DNA from: Camelus bactrianus
Lineage: Eukaryota > Chordata > Mammalia > Artiodactyla > Camelidae
Length of the DNA stretch: 64,000 bases
Assembly: GCF_048773025.1 (NCBI RefSeq)
Contig: NC_133545.1
Location: forward strand, 79,632,001-79,696,000
Direction: 5' to 3'
This document shows, one piece after another, positions 11,161-23,559 of the stretch. Numbering within the stretch: the first letter of the stretch is position 1; each line of letters starts with the position of its first letter. Below the pieces are notes generated by a model. That model was not told where the DNA came from. It searched no databases and saw nothing but the letters and a program-made list of their open reading frames with translations. The position numbers and the translations under genes are program-made.

Positions 11161-13137
11161 TTAAAGTAATTAATATTGCTGACTTTTTAACCAGACTGGT
11201 AAATAAGGTTTCCAATCGAATTATTAAAGCCTTCATTTTGATTTACACAGCAAAGACTTCAGAAAGAGTGATGGCCTTGCTCATTATTCCACAAAAACCA
11301 CCAGGAAAAAAATGTGCATCTTAGAAACCTACTTTGTTTTCTCTTTCTGGAGCCCAAACAACTTCTAGCTAAAAGACATATTTTGATTAAGATAATATTT
11401 TTCCCTAATCAATATTTTTTACCTCTGGGTTATTACTTCCTTGAAGGCTTCTCTGCCTTTTTTTTTTTTTTCCTTTCTAAATTAGTCTATGTGGTTTATG
11501 AGAAATCACCAGAACCCCCATATGCTGCCGTTTACATTAAATCTTTCCCTGCGTATTTACTGCTGGGTGGCAAGGCTTGTCTCTCGCCCTTACGGTTTGG
11601 CAGCAAATCCTGAAATGTGTAATTTATACTTAATTGGAATGGGGATAGGAGGGCAGGAGCAGAATGAACCATTAATGAAATAAGACTCCTCTCAACCAAC
11701 ATTTACCAGCTTCCAACTTGGTCAGTGAAACGCCTGAGCGCTCCTTGGTGCGAAGCCGTATCCAGTATCCAGTGTGATGCACTTGCTTTGCGCATGTGCC
11801 TAGAATCATATACCGGATCTGTACCAAATAGCTTAAAAAAAAAAAAAAAAGGTATCTCAATGCCTACTCTGGGTTTATGTACTTGTCTCATTGCAGACGG
11901 GCGACAGTGGTTTAGGGACCAGCGCTGGTCTGCGCGCCACGCTTGGAAACCACTGGTCTGGGTGTGAGGGGGGAAGGGGATCTTGTCATCCCCTCCAGTG
12001 CCTTTTGTTCCCCTAGACACTCAGTAGCCGCACAGCTCCACCCGACTCCTCACCCCAACATATCTAGGCACAGACGCACACACGGTGGTTTAAGGCGTGA
12101 AATTAAGGTTCGCATTATGTGCTGCCTTGACATCTGGTAAAACTGGAAGGGCCTTGAATGGCTTAACCAACAAGCTCCCCTCCTCACTCTGCTCCCGCAG
12201 ATACAGTGACCTCTGAAATAACCCTCCTTCCCAGAGGGCCAGCACCATTCCTGGTGTTCCTCACTGGTGGGTTTCACTTCCCTGCCAGCGCATGGAATTA
12301 TCCAAACAAGCCAATAGTGTGCTCTTGTAGGAACCAGGGGCACCTCACCCTTTTGATACGACTAAGACTGCTGCTCACAGCTGTTTTTTGGGGGGGAGAG
12401 GTACAGAATGTAGATTTATTAGCTAATTACTCCAGTGTACCTTTTTCATGCTCTGGGTCACCCTCTAGGTTGTCCACTCTGTCCCTGAGCATAACCCCTA
12501 CGTGGCCCTGCATGGAGTGTGGTGTTCTTCTGATTGTGAATTCATGTAACAAATAAACTCTAGTTGATCTCATTTGTCCAGCATTGGCATTATGTGTTCA
12601 ACCAATGCCTGCAATCCTAGGGTTGGGGATCCCTTCCTCATCAGTGGGGTGAATAGGAGGAAATTAAAACACACGTGCACACACGTAGACACGCACACAC
12701 ACATGCACACACACAGCGCTCCTGTGAAGGAAGAGGTTTACTCTAAGCTGGATTTCTTAGGACAATACCTTCAATTACAGTCCTGTCCCTGGACTATTGC
12801 TCTATAATCAGGGTTTGCACTTTAAAATGAGGAGGGGGAAGAATTAGGAAGAGAAGGAAGTGGGTCACCAGGTTTGGAATCAGAAGATCTTAAGATGAAA
12901 ACGAAAAGCATCAAAAATACCCCGCATATTAGCTTGAAAAAAATGTGCATTCTTTCCCATTCCTTCCCATTCCTTCCATGACATCACTGTGTGATCCAAC
13001 GTGACACTGGATGTGCGTAGTTTTGTAAAACGTGGTATGTGTATTTTTAAAAGGGGAGGAACTGGTCTGAGGGGTTGTTTTGACCATGAAGAAAGAGAAT
13101 TAAAGGAGTTGCATTTGTGAAATGCCCTGTGTGACTG
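11161..13137. other. Unique sequence with CA-rich patch
   Basis: Holds a T-run at 11459-11472, an A-run at 11835-11850, a CA-rich tract at about 12668-12716 and a miniature hAT-like element (11905-11955, listed separately). Several overlapping open frames of 60-116 codons occur on both strands but share no codon-like pattern or domain. No gene is recognised. Confidence 0.4.
11905..11955. mobile_element. Miniature hAT-like element with perfect 9-bp terminal inverted repeats
   Basis: The 51-bp sequence starts CAGTGGTTT and ends AAACCACTG, a perfect 9-bp inverted terminal repeat of the kind shown by hAT-Charlie (MER5-like) elements. Inside is a perfect 14-bp palindrome, GACCAGCGCTGGTC. It appears to be the two ends of a MER5-type element with nearly all of the middle deleted. 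I could not see a convincing 8-bp target duplication. Confidence 0.5.
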
Positions 13138-13670
13138 TGTGCCTTTTTAGTTATCTCTGCCAATGTAACAAATTGTTCCAAAACCTGGTGGCTTTAAACA
13201 ATGAACATTTATTTTATGGATCAGGAAATGTGGTTGCCAGTTAGCTCTGTGCCTCTGAATCACCCTGTCTCATGAGATGGCAGGCAGGGAGGCAGCCTAC
13301 ATTGTATCTAATCTGAAGGGTTGACCAGAGAAGGATCCACTTCCAAACTCGCATGGAGGTCCACAGGGTTCAGCTTCTCGTGGGCTGTTGAACTCAGGGT
13401 TTCTGTTTGGTGCTGGTTATTGGCTAAACCTCAGTTCCCTGCCACATGTGCCTCCCCACAGAGCAGTTCACAACATGGTAGCTGACATCCCTCAGTGACT
13501 AAAAGCCAGTGTTTTGGTAACATAATCTTGTGACATTCATTCACTGCTGATGCATTCGATTCCCTGCCAGCAAGTCACAGAATCCTTCACATACACAAAA
13601 GAGGACACAAGAGAGTGAACAGCAGGAGGCAAGGATGGTGGGGACCATCTTAGAAGGTGCCTACCACACA
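13138..13670 (+). repeat. Ancient LTR-like repeat (probably ERVL class)
   Basis: The tract opens with 'GTTATCTCTGCCAATGTAACA' and contains 'CCAAAACCTGGTGGCTTTAAA', 'GAAGGATCCACTTCCAAACTC', 'CTCGTGGGCTGTTGAACTCAG' and closes near 'GACCATCTTAGAAGGTGCCTA'. That order of blocks is familiar from a common old mammalian LTR-type repeat. It is a diverged fossil without an internal coding region. The subfamily is uncertain. Confidence 0.45.
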
Positions 13671-16600
13671 GTCCAAGTAGACAACTGTGGGCCACACAGA
13701 TTTGGGAGAGAGCCATTCCTTCCCCATGTCTGACACCACTGCAGGCCACAGAGGGCTCAGGGCAGTCTTCAGCAAGGGGATAATCATAGAAGTGCAAATA
13801 GCCCAAGAATTTGGGAAATTGCATATTAGTGGCAGTGGTTGCAACAGATGAAAGGATTCCATCAGGAAGAAAGCACCATTCATAAATGGGGAGACTTAGG
13901 GAAGAATGAATTCTAGGAGCTATATATATATAGTGTGTGTATACACACACACGTCTCCAAATCATCTGCCACCTCCTTGGTGAAGCTTCAGATAAAACGT
14001 GTACACATTCATATGAGTGTGTACAATTAGAACAAAAATTTTCACCGAGAACTATAAGCTTACAGGCTCTGGTTAGTTAGTCAAGAGATATGCTGTGAGT
14101 GACGAAGCTTATACCAGCCACCTTGCTTTGTGGAATCATCCATTCTCATTGTCAAGTTGAGTTGATAAGAGATCTCCAGGAACCCAGCCAGAGCAACAGG
14201 CGCTACCTGAGCAACTTCCCAGTTCATCGTTGGTGTTGACATTCAGCATGGCCAAAAGAAACAGAGCTGTAGTTAAAGACTTACACTGCTCATGCCCATC
14301 TCATTCTCCTCTCCTTCGTGCTCCTAGACATGTACCTTGTACTGTCACACCTCCTTGCCACGTGGGGAGTCTTGTGGCTAGGAAGCAGAAGTGACACCCC
14401 CACTGTCTGTCAGGATTCTTGAAGCAGAGGACGACTAGTTCCTTGCTATAAAACACCTTCCTTTATTTCAAACATGTGAGTCATCCAATAAATTCTTGTC
14501 TTAGGCTATAATTATATAAATCCTGTCCATACAAAAAATGTCCAGAGGTACCCAAAAAAGTGATCATTCTTTTATCATGGGATGAGATTACAAGTAATTA
14601 CTTTTTCTCTTATTGCTCCCCAATACAAGGCATTCTCTTTGTAAAGGGTCTTCCACAGCACTAGATTTAATCAGATGCGAAAATAGGCTTCTTAATCATG
14701 AAGATAAAATTTACGATTCTCCTTTCAAAAGTTAATGTCTTTTTGACTAGAACATATACTCAGAGGTTTTAGAAAACCCGCGTACATAGCAATTTCTACA
14801 TTTTATACCAGCTGGCTTTAGGAATAAAATCTAGTAGCTCATGTCTTTTGAAGTCAACCTGAAGATCAGAGGAACAATTTTGTATCATCTCAAAATAAAA
14901 ATCACAAACTTTTCTGTTCAGAGACTGATAATGGCATTAAAACAGCAGTAGAATTACAGACATGCCAAGCCTCTCACCACTGATTTTCCTGTTTCCATGA
15001 CGTAACTACGATTCTGGCTCAGCTGTTTTGCATTTAAGCTGTGGCATTTGCATCTCTGTCTCCTTGCACGGGCATACCTATGAGCACAACAAATGTGCAC
15101 CATTTAGGATTCGTATGGCTCTAATTTTTAAGTGCCTGTGAAAGCTCATTACACCGTCTTCACAGAAGCCTATCAGACTAGTCTTGGTTTCAGTGACAAA
15201 TATTTTAAGATAAATGTTGCCAGAAAAGGACCACATCGGTCCAAGAGACTGGCTTCCTTCTATATCCAAGGCTGAGTATTTGCCCGTAACTCTAGTTGTG
15301 CTGTATCTGAACCAAATTTTTCCAACTAAATTTAAGACTTCTCATGAGAAAGGATACAATTTTTGGGCTTCTTTTGAATAACCGTAAATCTTAACGGAAT
15401 GCTTTCATGATGATGGGCACTGAAAAAAACGTGATGAATAGCACCACTTGGATGTATATGTCCAATAAAAAAAAAGATCGCTTGAAACAGACTACCTTCA
15501 GACATCTTTTTAAACTTTGTGATTTAGATCACCATGGTTATGACAAGCTTTGTACAAAGTAATGGGTCATTTGTGAAGGGTCTTCAAACAGTGTTGTAAT
15601 AAGTGCCATGCCTCCTTGACAATGAAGGGACATATTCACCAGCTGTGACACCAAGGCTAAGAGATGCCAAATATATGCAAACTGGAAGCATATCATTAGG
15701 GTCTACATAAAAAGTAATGCAAAAATCAGCTTAAAGTGACATAGGGGTCCAGACTTGCAAGATTCAGTGGTGACCAAGTTTAAGGCATAATTTTTCCAGA
15801 GAAAGTCATAACTGCAAGACAATCAAAAGTTGTCAATGGAGAGAGGGAGCACTGGCTATCAACTTGTGTTCCATTGTCAACACTGTCCCTAAGGAACAGA
15901 TAGATAAGATCAAACATTGTAACTTAGGGGTTAAATATTTCATTTGTTGATGCATCTACTTAACTACCCATGTTTACCAGATAACTTTCTTATTTTAACT
16001 TATCTTTCCATTAAGGCTCTTTTATGGGACTTTCCTTGGATACAATGATGCCAGAATTCTGGCTTACGTGACCTTTGTTTCTCATTATAAATCAACAAAT
16101 CAGTAGTGATGGTGCCAAAACTTAGTTTTTCAAACACTTTAGTTTTGCAAAACAATTTCTTGGGCCTGATTACTGCTACATGATGACAAGAGTGTCGAAT
16201 TCAGGTAACTCCTTGAAAAGCCTGTCCTGATCGACTCAGCCTCCTGATTTCACCTCTATCTTGTCCACATTCAAATTTCTACATGACACACCAAAGCGAC
16301 ACAGTGAAACAAATGTAATCCATTTTCTTCTTCATTCCCATCTCCCCAGTAGCCTAGTTAGATTTATGGCGTCCCCTCATTACTCATTCATTCAACAGTT
16401 ATTAAGCACACAGCGCATGCCCAGCTCTGTGCAGCACGCTGCCAGAGCCCACACTGACCATGGCACACGGAGCTCTGGCTACTAGAGGGTTTCGAACCCA
16501 CCTGAGTCATTTTGATCACGTGTCACTGTTGGGTTCTTTTTTGTAGATATTGGTAGCCACTGACAGCGAAACTCTGATCGTTAGCTAAATCTCCACAGTC

Positions 16601-19150
16601 TGGTTTTAATGAAAGCAGTATCTCAGAACACATTCTAACACACATACAAATATTTATCAGTAAATGTGTTTTAGCAAGCAGACACATAAACCATGATACA
16701 ACTCAGTCTGCAAGTTCCAAGTTCTGGCTCTCTGTTCTTCGTGTGATCTGCAAACACATGGAAGGAAAGTTCATTTGGAGCAAATGTAGCCACGGTCCAA
16801 AAACAGAAGTTAATTGACCTGATAATCGGCAACAGAAAACCATTAGCCTTTAAAATAGAGACTGGAGTCATACCCAGGTGCCATCTTGAAGATTTGCCAG
16901 TTCATGCAAAGACAGGGCAAACGTAAGTCATTTGCTCAGTCTATGTATCACAAATGCCACTTGTTTAACTAACTTAACCATTTCTAAAATTCTCTGCCCT
17001 AATGATCAAGCCAGTAATTTTACCAATGCGAATCCATTTCAATCCTCAGTATGTAAATTAGCAAAGTGTCTGGTTTTGATTGAAGATAAAGATAGCTGTA
17101 GCCTCTGGATAGCTATGGCCTTTCGAATTAAATGCTGTCTGAACCCCTCCTTTGAGTGTAAATTCCTGATTAGGGTAAGTGCCAGCCCCTGGGGTGTGGA
17201 TTAAAATTAACACACACATCCACTTACGTCATGCTGTCTCCGCTGAAGTATTTTTAAGCAAATTATAGGCATTACAACACAGGGTTTTAAGATACATACA
17301 GTTCTTACACCATTTTCAGTTTTTTCCAAATGGTATTTAAGCTAAGGAGGAACTTGAGAAGAATGGAGTTTTGGCTCCTTACCTGATATTATCTGTATTA
17401 AATATAGTCCTTAATGACTACACTACTAAGATAGGAAAAATGCTATTTTAAATTTATTTGTTTACTTGTCTGTTTTTTCAGTTTACATCTTCAGGTGCAA
17501 GAGAAAGGCAGAATTCCTCTTAGGGTAAAAACTTCTCTTTTCTAGAATAAACAGCTAACTTGACACTGAAAGTCTGTAAGGCAGAGTCTGGAAAGTTAAG
17601 ACAGAGGCCAGCAGAGAACTGAATTACTCAGCATTACAAAGTAATGGGATTTTTTTTCCCCTTGGATAAAAGGAGTCATTAGGAGGCTCCAAGCTTGAGT
17701 GGTAGTTGGGGGCAAAGAGAGACAGATGGAGAAGACATGTTATAGCTGAGAGTAGGGACCCAGGGATATGGAAGCAAGTAGAGTCTGGAGGGGAAGAAAG
17801 AACCACAAAAAATCATCTGCAGTAGAGATGACCTCTGGATCACAGTGACGTCTAATACTCAGTTTTATGTGGTTGCCAATTCTAACCCGTCTGTACGTAA
17901 TTCACTTCTGTTAGCCTAAGCCTTCAATAAAATGTCTGCTACACAGAACAGCTGTGGTTACTGGTCCTCTGAGGAAATGAAAGAAAAGACGTGGGGTAGA
18001 GTATGGATTAACGGAGTTCAGAGAGAGGACAGCAACCCACGCATTGACCAATGAGTATTGGTCTCTCTCTGAACTCAGTTGACCAATTAAGAATTCAAAA
18101 AAGAGCCTACATTTAGAGTGGGAGGTGACCGTGAACTGTAAAATCTTGAGGAAGGCTCAAACTTCCTACAAGACCTGTAGCGTGAGTTGGTGCCATCCTG
18201 CTTCAGCTATTAAAGGAGAGGAGAGCCCCAGGAGACACCCAGACCAAGAAGCTGGTATTAAATACACGCAGAGTCAAAACTAGAATGCACTGCTTGATGT
18301 TTATTTGATGCACTTGTTACATTTAGCCATAGATGACTAAGTTGAACTTACAGTAGAATCATGAGAAAAGTTTCATCTGATATGGACCGTCCCCAAATGC
18401 AGGGAGTTTATCGAGGAATTTTTGTTTATTTAACTGTGAAAATGGAATTGGAAAACTTTTTTTAAGGCAGCAATATTCTTGATTCTGTGATTTAAAATAT
18501 GTCTTTATTCAAAAACATTTTTTGATGCCACAATGACTTGGTGTTTAAAGCAAGATTGTAACATAAATCATAGCTTCTGTGCCTCTATGCCCTGCCCAGT
18601 ATCACAGGTCTGGCATAATATGAAGGGTGGAAGGAACACAGAGAAAAACACGGTTGTGGCCATCTTCGAGCATCAGAAAAGTAAATACTACTGAATTTAA
18701 GGAAATCTGATTATTCTTTATTTAACCTGAGCAGCCTTTCAAAACTTAACATGCTGACTTTAAGATCCTAAATATACCTTCCTCTAAAATGTATACCAAT
18801 GAGGTTGTTTTTTTTTGTTTTTGTTTTTGTTTTTTTAACACTGTGGATATTCAGGGAAGGCCCAACCCTAGATTCTGATTCTGAGGAAGCCAAGTTTGCC
18901 TCTGAGATGAAGATTTATTAGTAAACAAACCATTTCTGTGCATCACTCCCCACCCCTGTCCAAGGTGCTGCGATGGTTCTTTAGGCTAGTGATCGTTTTG
19001 GGCTTTCCATTGATCTTATTTGGGTTTTAACATGTCTACAAACATTAGGCTGACTGTGTTTGCCTGACTGCAAAAATCTTATTTTTTTTAATCTCACAGG
19101 CACACTCATGGTTGGTTCCAACACATCCAGCATTCAGGCTCATAGCGAAA
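13671..19150. other. 5.5 kb nearly free of young repeats; no gene recognised
   Basis: No young L1 or camelid SINE is present. Small items are an alternating TA/TG/CA tract at 13920-13953, a MIR/L2-like patch at about 16365-16480 ('CATTCATTCAACAGTTATTAA'), a hairpin at 18014-18076, and a T/GT-rich run at 18806-18836. The minus strand of 14500-15900 reads like untranslated mRNA, with scattered short frames such as 15078-15269, but no gene or retrocopy could be identified and no flanking duplications or A-tail were seen. Confidence 0.4.
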
Positions 19151-19157
19151 GAGAATG

Positions 19158-19262
19158 CGACAATGAATATATGTATGTTCATGTATAACTGAAAAATTGT
19201 ACTCTACACTGGAATTTGACACAACATTGTAAAATGACTATAACTCAATAAAAAAAAGTTAC
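19158..19262 (+). mobile_element. Short L1 3' tip (type A tail)
   Basis: About 105 bases: 'GCGACAATGAATATATGTATG', 'GTACTCTACACTGGAATTTGA', 'CTATAACTCAATAAAAAAAA'. This matches the 3'UTR variant seen at 2256-2785 and 34849-35290. It is noncoding. Confidence 0.85.
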
Positions 19263-19648
19263 AAGAAAAAAGAGGTAATTGGAAACTTATTTGACTTTCT
19301 GAGATGTGAGTGATATAATCCAAAGGAAGTCAGAGGAGTTACTTTTGTGGTGTTGGGGCCCTGAGTGGGACAGGTGTTAGTCATGATGTGGAAGAACATT
19401 TAACACACTAAGTGTGAGTATTTAGAATGGTAACTTTTAGAATAGAGATGGGCAGACTGGGAATGATTAGATAAAAATGTATTTGTGGTTGGATATAAAG
19501 TATCTCTAACAGAGTACAAAAGAAGCATGGTACCAAGTGGTTTTTAATTAAAAACTCTTGTCTATTTGCCTTTCACATATATTAGTCAGGATATTTCACT
19601 AGGACTTCACATCACCAAATAGCTAAGTGTGTTCAGAAAACTAGTCTC

Positions 19649-20675
19649 CACAAATGAGACTGACAAGGGCTTGATCTCTAGAATATATAAACAGCTCATA
19701 TGACTTAATAAGAAAAATAACAAACAACCCAATCCAAAAATGGAATGGGCAGAAGACCTAAACAAGCAATTATCCGGTAAATACATATGAGTGATCAATA
19801 GGCACATGAGAAAATCCTCAATATCACTAATTATCAGAGAAATGCAAATCAAAACTACAATGAGGTATCACCTCACACCAGTCAGAATGGCCACCATTCA
19901 AAAGTCGACAAATGACAAATGCAGGAGAGGATGTGGAGGAAAGAGAACCCTCCTACACTGTTGGTAGGAATGCAGTTTGGTGCAGCCATTATGGAAAACA
20001 GTATGGAGATTCCTCAAAAGACTAAAAATAGACTTACCACAGGAGCCAGCAATCCCACTCCTGGACATATATCCAGGAGGAACCTCAATTCTAAAAGAAA
20101 CCTGCACCCCAATGTTCACAGCAGCACTATTTACAACAGCCAAGACAAGGAAACAGCCTAAATGTCCATCAACAGATGACTGGATAAAGAAATTGTGGTG
20201 TATGTGTGCACAACAGAATATTACTCAGCCATGAAAGAGAATGAAATAATGCCATTTGCAGCCACATAGGTGTCCCTGGAGAATGTCACTCTAAGTGAAG
20301 TAAGCCAGAAAGAGAAAGAAAAATACCATATGAGATCACTCATATGTGGACTCTTTAAAAAAAATGAACTTATATATGAAACAGAAACAGACTCACATAG
20401 AATACAGACTTGTGGTTGCCAGTGGGGAGGGGGGTGGGAAAAGATAAACTGGGAGTTTGAGATTTGCAGATACTGACTGGTATATATAAAATAGATAAAC
20501 AAGTTCATACTGTACAGCACAGGGAAATATATTCAATATCTTGTAGTAACCTACAGAGAAAAAGAATATGAAAATGAATATATGTATATCCATGTATGAC
20601 ATTATGCTGTACACCAGAAATTGACACATTGTAAATTGACTGTACCTCACTAAAAAAAGAATGAAAAAAATTTTA
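19649..20675 (+). mobile_element. L1 3' end, 5'-truncated, about 1.0 kb
   Basis: It starts in ORF2 around 'GACTGACAAGGGCTTGATCTC' and carries the ORF2 C-terminal region in broken frames: 19977-20234 includes [16 protein letters not shown] and [13 protein letters not shown], and 20270-20476 includes LSEVSQKEKEKYHMRSLICG. The ORF2 terminal part is followed by the 3'UTR and a tail near 20652. The tail is type B ('CACCAGAAATTGACACATTG'). It is frameshifted and not functional. Confidence 0.9.
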
Positions 20676-21042
20676 AATAAATGTATATATGTAATAAACA
20701 TAATTATAAATATAACCTAGAATAACATCAAATATGAGGTTCATGTTTGTTGAAACTGAAAATGACAAACTGCAAAACCCCATCAGTTGTGCAGAGTTGT
20801 TATTAATTATTATTATTATTATTGATTCCAAAATGGAAGAAAGGAAGTGGAAGGAGGGAAGTGTTAGGGGACTTGACCTGGGAGCATTCTTTCAAGCAAG
20901 TCTGACCTAAATACATGCCACCCATACTGTATGGCTCACCATTTCTTGCATGTGCTAGTCATCTTTATCTCTCTGTACATCGACCTGGGTTGCTCTTTCT
21001 AACATGTATGCTATTCCCTGCTTAATAAACGTTCCTCATCTT
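20676..21042. other. Unique or LTR-like sequence before the purine tract
   Basis: Holds a (TTA)n run at about 20801-20823. The part from 20830 to 21040 ends in 'TTCCCTGCTTAATAAACGTTC', which could be the polyadenylation region of an old LTR, but I cannot place it in a family. Confidence 0.3.
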
Positions 21043-21076
21043 TGAGAAAGAAAGGAAAGAAAGAAAGGAAAGAAAG

Positions 21077-21146
<70 letters not shown>

Positions 21147-21345
21147 GAAGGAAGGAAGGAAGAAAGAAAGAAAAGAAAAGAAAGACGGAAAGGAGGAAAG
21201 AAAAGAAAAAAAAGGAGGAAAGAAAGAAAAGAAAAGAAAAGAAAAGAAAGAAAAGAAAGAAAGGAAAGAAAGAAAGAGGAAGAAAGGAAGGAAAGAAAAA
21301 GGAAGGAAGGAAGGAAAGAAAAAAGGAAGGAAGAGAAAAGAAAAG
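21043..21345 (+). repeat. Polypurine (GAAA/GGAA)n tract
   Basis: About 300 bases on the plus strand are made almost only of A and G, in GAAA, GGAA and GAAAA units, with a single C near 21184. Long open frames on both strands across it are artefacts of the repeat. It is a candidate for triplex (H-DNA) formation and for length polymorphism. Confidence 0.95.
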
Positions 21346-21850
21346 AAAACAAAACTAGTTTTCACAAGATCGAGGAATTCTCTAGTTGCTTTATCTGACC
21401 CCAACTATCACAAAACTCCTTTTTACAGCCTGGCCCATCGGGGAGGATAGAAAACAACTGCTTTCAGCATCAGATGAAGACACAGCGTGGTCTCACACTT
21501 CTCCCAGGTCAAGATTACAGCTTGAAGATGGGTTTTATAAAGCTTTTTTAGAGATTGGATCTTTTTGCCAAACTGTTGGCAGGGTTGCATCTGAGCAGTG
21601 AGTGGTGGAGGAGAGAGAAGTTGAAAGTGGGGAGCTTTGACATTTTGTTCTCTATTTTTAAACAATTCTTTATATTGAAAAACTACAACTTGTATGATTT
21701 CTTTTACAAAATTAATTTTTCCCTCATGAGTAAGTATGGAGCAAAAGTAGAAAAAAAAGTTTATAAAATATCTGTTGAAATGACAATCTCAGATGTGTAT
21801 GCACTTGATAAGAAACACTTCAAAATACATAAAATAAAAAGACAGAACTG
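21346..21850. other. Unique sequence, no gene recognised
   Basis: Short open frames (21386-21601, 21555-21851) lack any recognisable motif. The right part leads into an old L1 fragment. Confidence 0.4.
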
Positions 21851-22415
21851 ATCGATCCATAATTACAGATTTTAACGATCTCCCATAATTACAGTGATTT
21901 TAACAATCTCCTAATAGCATAACTTGACCAAAAAACTCCAGAAAGCTATAATATATGTGAATAATACTGTCAGCCAACTTAACCCAATTTTCATTTAAAG
22001 AACTCAATAGTCAACAATTGCAGAGTATATCATTTTCAAGGACACAGGGAATGCTCATCGAGAGAAACTATTCTGTGGACCATAGAACAAGTCTGAGTAC
22101 ACTGAAATCATGGAAGAATTGAAATGACTCAAGGTATCAACAGAATTAAATCAAAACTGGAAAAAGAAGATATCCGGAAAACCTTCAAATATTTGGAAAT
22201 TAAACAACATAGATGTTTCATTAGGGGAAAAAAAAGTTAAAACCAACGATCTAAACTCCCATTTTAAGAAGCTGAAAAACATCAAGTTAACCCCCAAATA
22301 GAAAATGGGAATTAAAGATAGTAGACATTTCAATTAAGTGGAAAATGAATAAATGGCAAAAAAAAAAAAAAAAAAAAAGCAGTGAAACTGAAAGTTGGTT
22401 TTCTGAAACCCTTCT
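21851..22415 (+). mobile_element. Ancient L1M ORF2 fragment
   Basis: Decayed L1 ORF2 text: 'AATACTGTCAGCCAACTTAAC', 'CATAGAACAAGTCTGAGTACA', 'AATATTTGGAAATTAAACAAC', and near the end 'GAAACTGAAAGTTGGTTTTCT'. Several internal deletions are evident and no frame is open for long. A 26-30 bp segment with CCATAATTACAG is tandemly duplicated at 21857-21911. An A-run occurs at 22360-22378. Confidence 0.6.
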
Positions 22416-23559
22416 GATTCTGGGCGGCGCTAGCTCCCAGTCAGCCTCACCGTCACCATGAGGGTCCACTCACACTTAGCACCGATACACTTACAACTAC
22501 TCTGTACTCAGACAACCATTCTGTTTTTCACTTTCAGAAGTATTCAGTAAGTTACATGAGATATATTCAACACTTTATTATAAAATAGCGTTTGTGTGAA
22601 ATGATTTTGCCCAACTGTGCACTAGTGCCAGTGCTCTGTGCACATTTAACGTAGGCCAGTCTAAGTTACGATGTTCGGCAGTTTAGATGAATTAAATGCA
22701 TTTTTGACTTATGATATTTTCAATTTACAGTGTGTTTATCAAGCTGCAACCCCGTCATAAGCTGAGTAAGGTCTGTAAACCTACTTTTAACTTGACTAAA
22801 TAATGCCAAGTTGTTTTCCAAAGTGAGTGTATCAATTTGCACTCCCACCAGCTTTTAACTTTTTGTTTTTTAATGTGTTTAGAAATACTTTTTTTATTGA
22901 TGAAGTAAGTACTGAGTTGTAAGTGCTTAGTTACCAACTCATACTTTAAATTTTTTCATATAAAGATTGAGATCAACCTTAAAAGTAATTTTTTTCCAAG
23001 GTAATTAGGACTTCAAATATTTACTCCAATTATTAGAGTGCTTTCTAAATTAAATTAGATTAAAAAAATAAAAAATAAAAAAACCCAAGTCTATTCTTGG
23101 AGCAGATACATTCAGTTCTGCACATAAAAACCCGCCAGCTTTTTAGAAGGTTTCCAGGTAGTTCACATCCTTGCTGAGACTTGGAGACAAAAGGCAATGG
23201 AAATTTGGGAACAGAGAGAGAGAGAGAGATGCAGAGGCAGTTTTTGGCTAGGTAGCAATCTGTGACCATATCTGAGGAAACGACTGAGACTGAGGACAGG
23301 TAGGACCCCTGGAAAGGAACAGGCAGAATAATCTTGAGCGCTCAGAGAAGGCCAGGGTGGGGGTTGTTTTCACCAGCCAGGATGCCAGAATAAAAAGACG
23401 CTTTATACGCAAGGTATCAAGTAAAGTTCTCAAAAGTGTATTTGTCAGCAGTAGGGCCAAAGTTTATCTAGTCTGAAGGCTGTTCCGCAGACAAAATGTA
23501 ACACGGATGCTTGTGAGGATCAAGCTGATTCCAAGTAACTTAACTGAATTCCAGAACAA
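22416..23559. other. Mostly unique AT-rich DNA with a small L1 patch
   Basis: A short minus-strand L1 remnant is visible at about 22785-22856 ('GTTTTCCAAAGTGAGTGTATC', 'CACTCCCACCAGC'). A (GA)n run lies at 23213-23229. No gene is recognised. Confidence 0.4.

Noticed and set aside
14430-15900. Possible minus-strand retrocopy of a 3'UTR
   Set aside because: The text looks mRNA-like, but there is no A-tail, no flanking duplication and no gene I can name.
21042-21398. Lys/Glu/Arg-rich frame and its Phe/Ser/Leu-rich opposite
   Set aside because: These are translations of the polypurine repeat.
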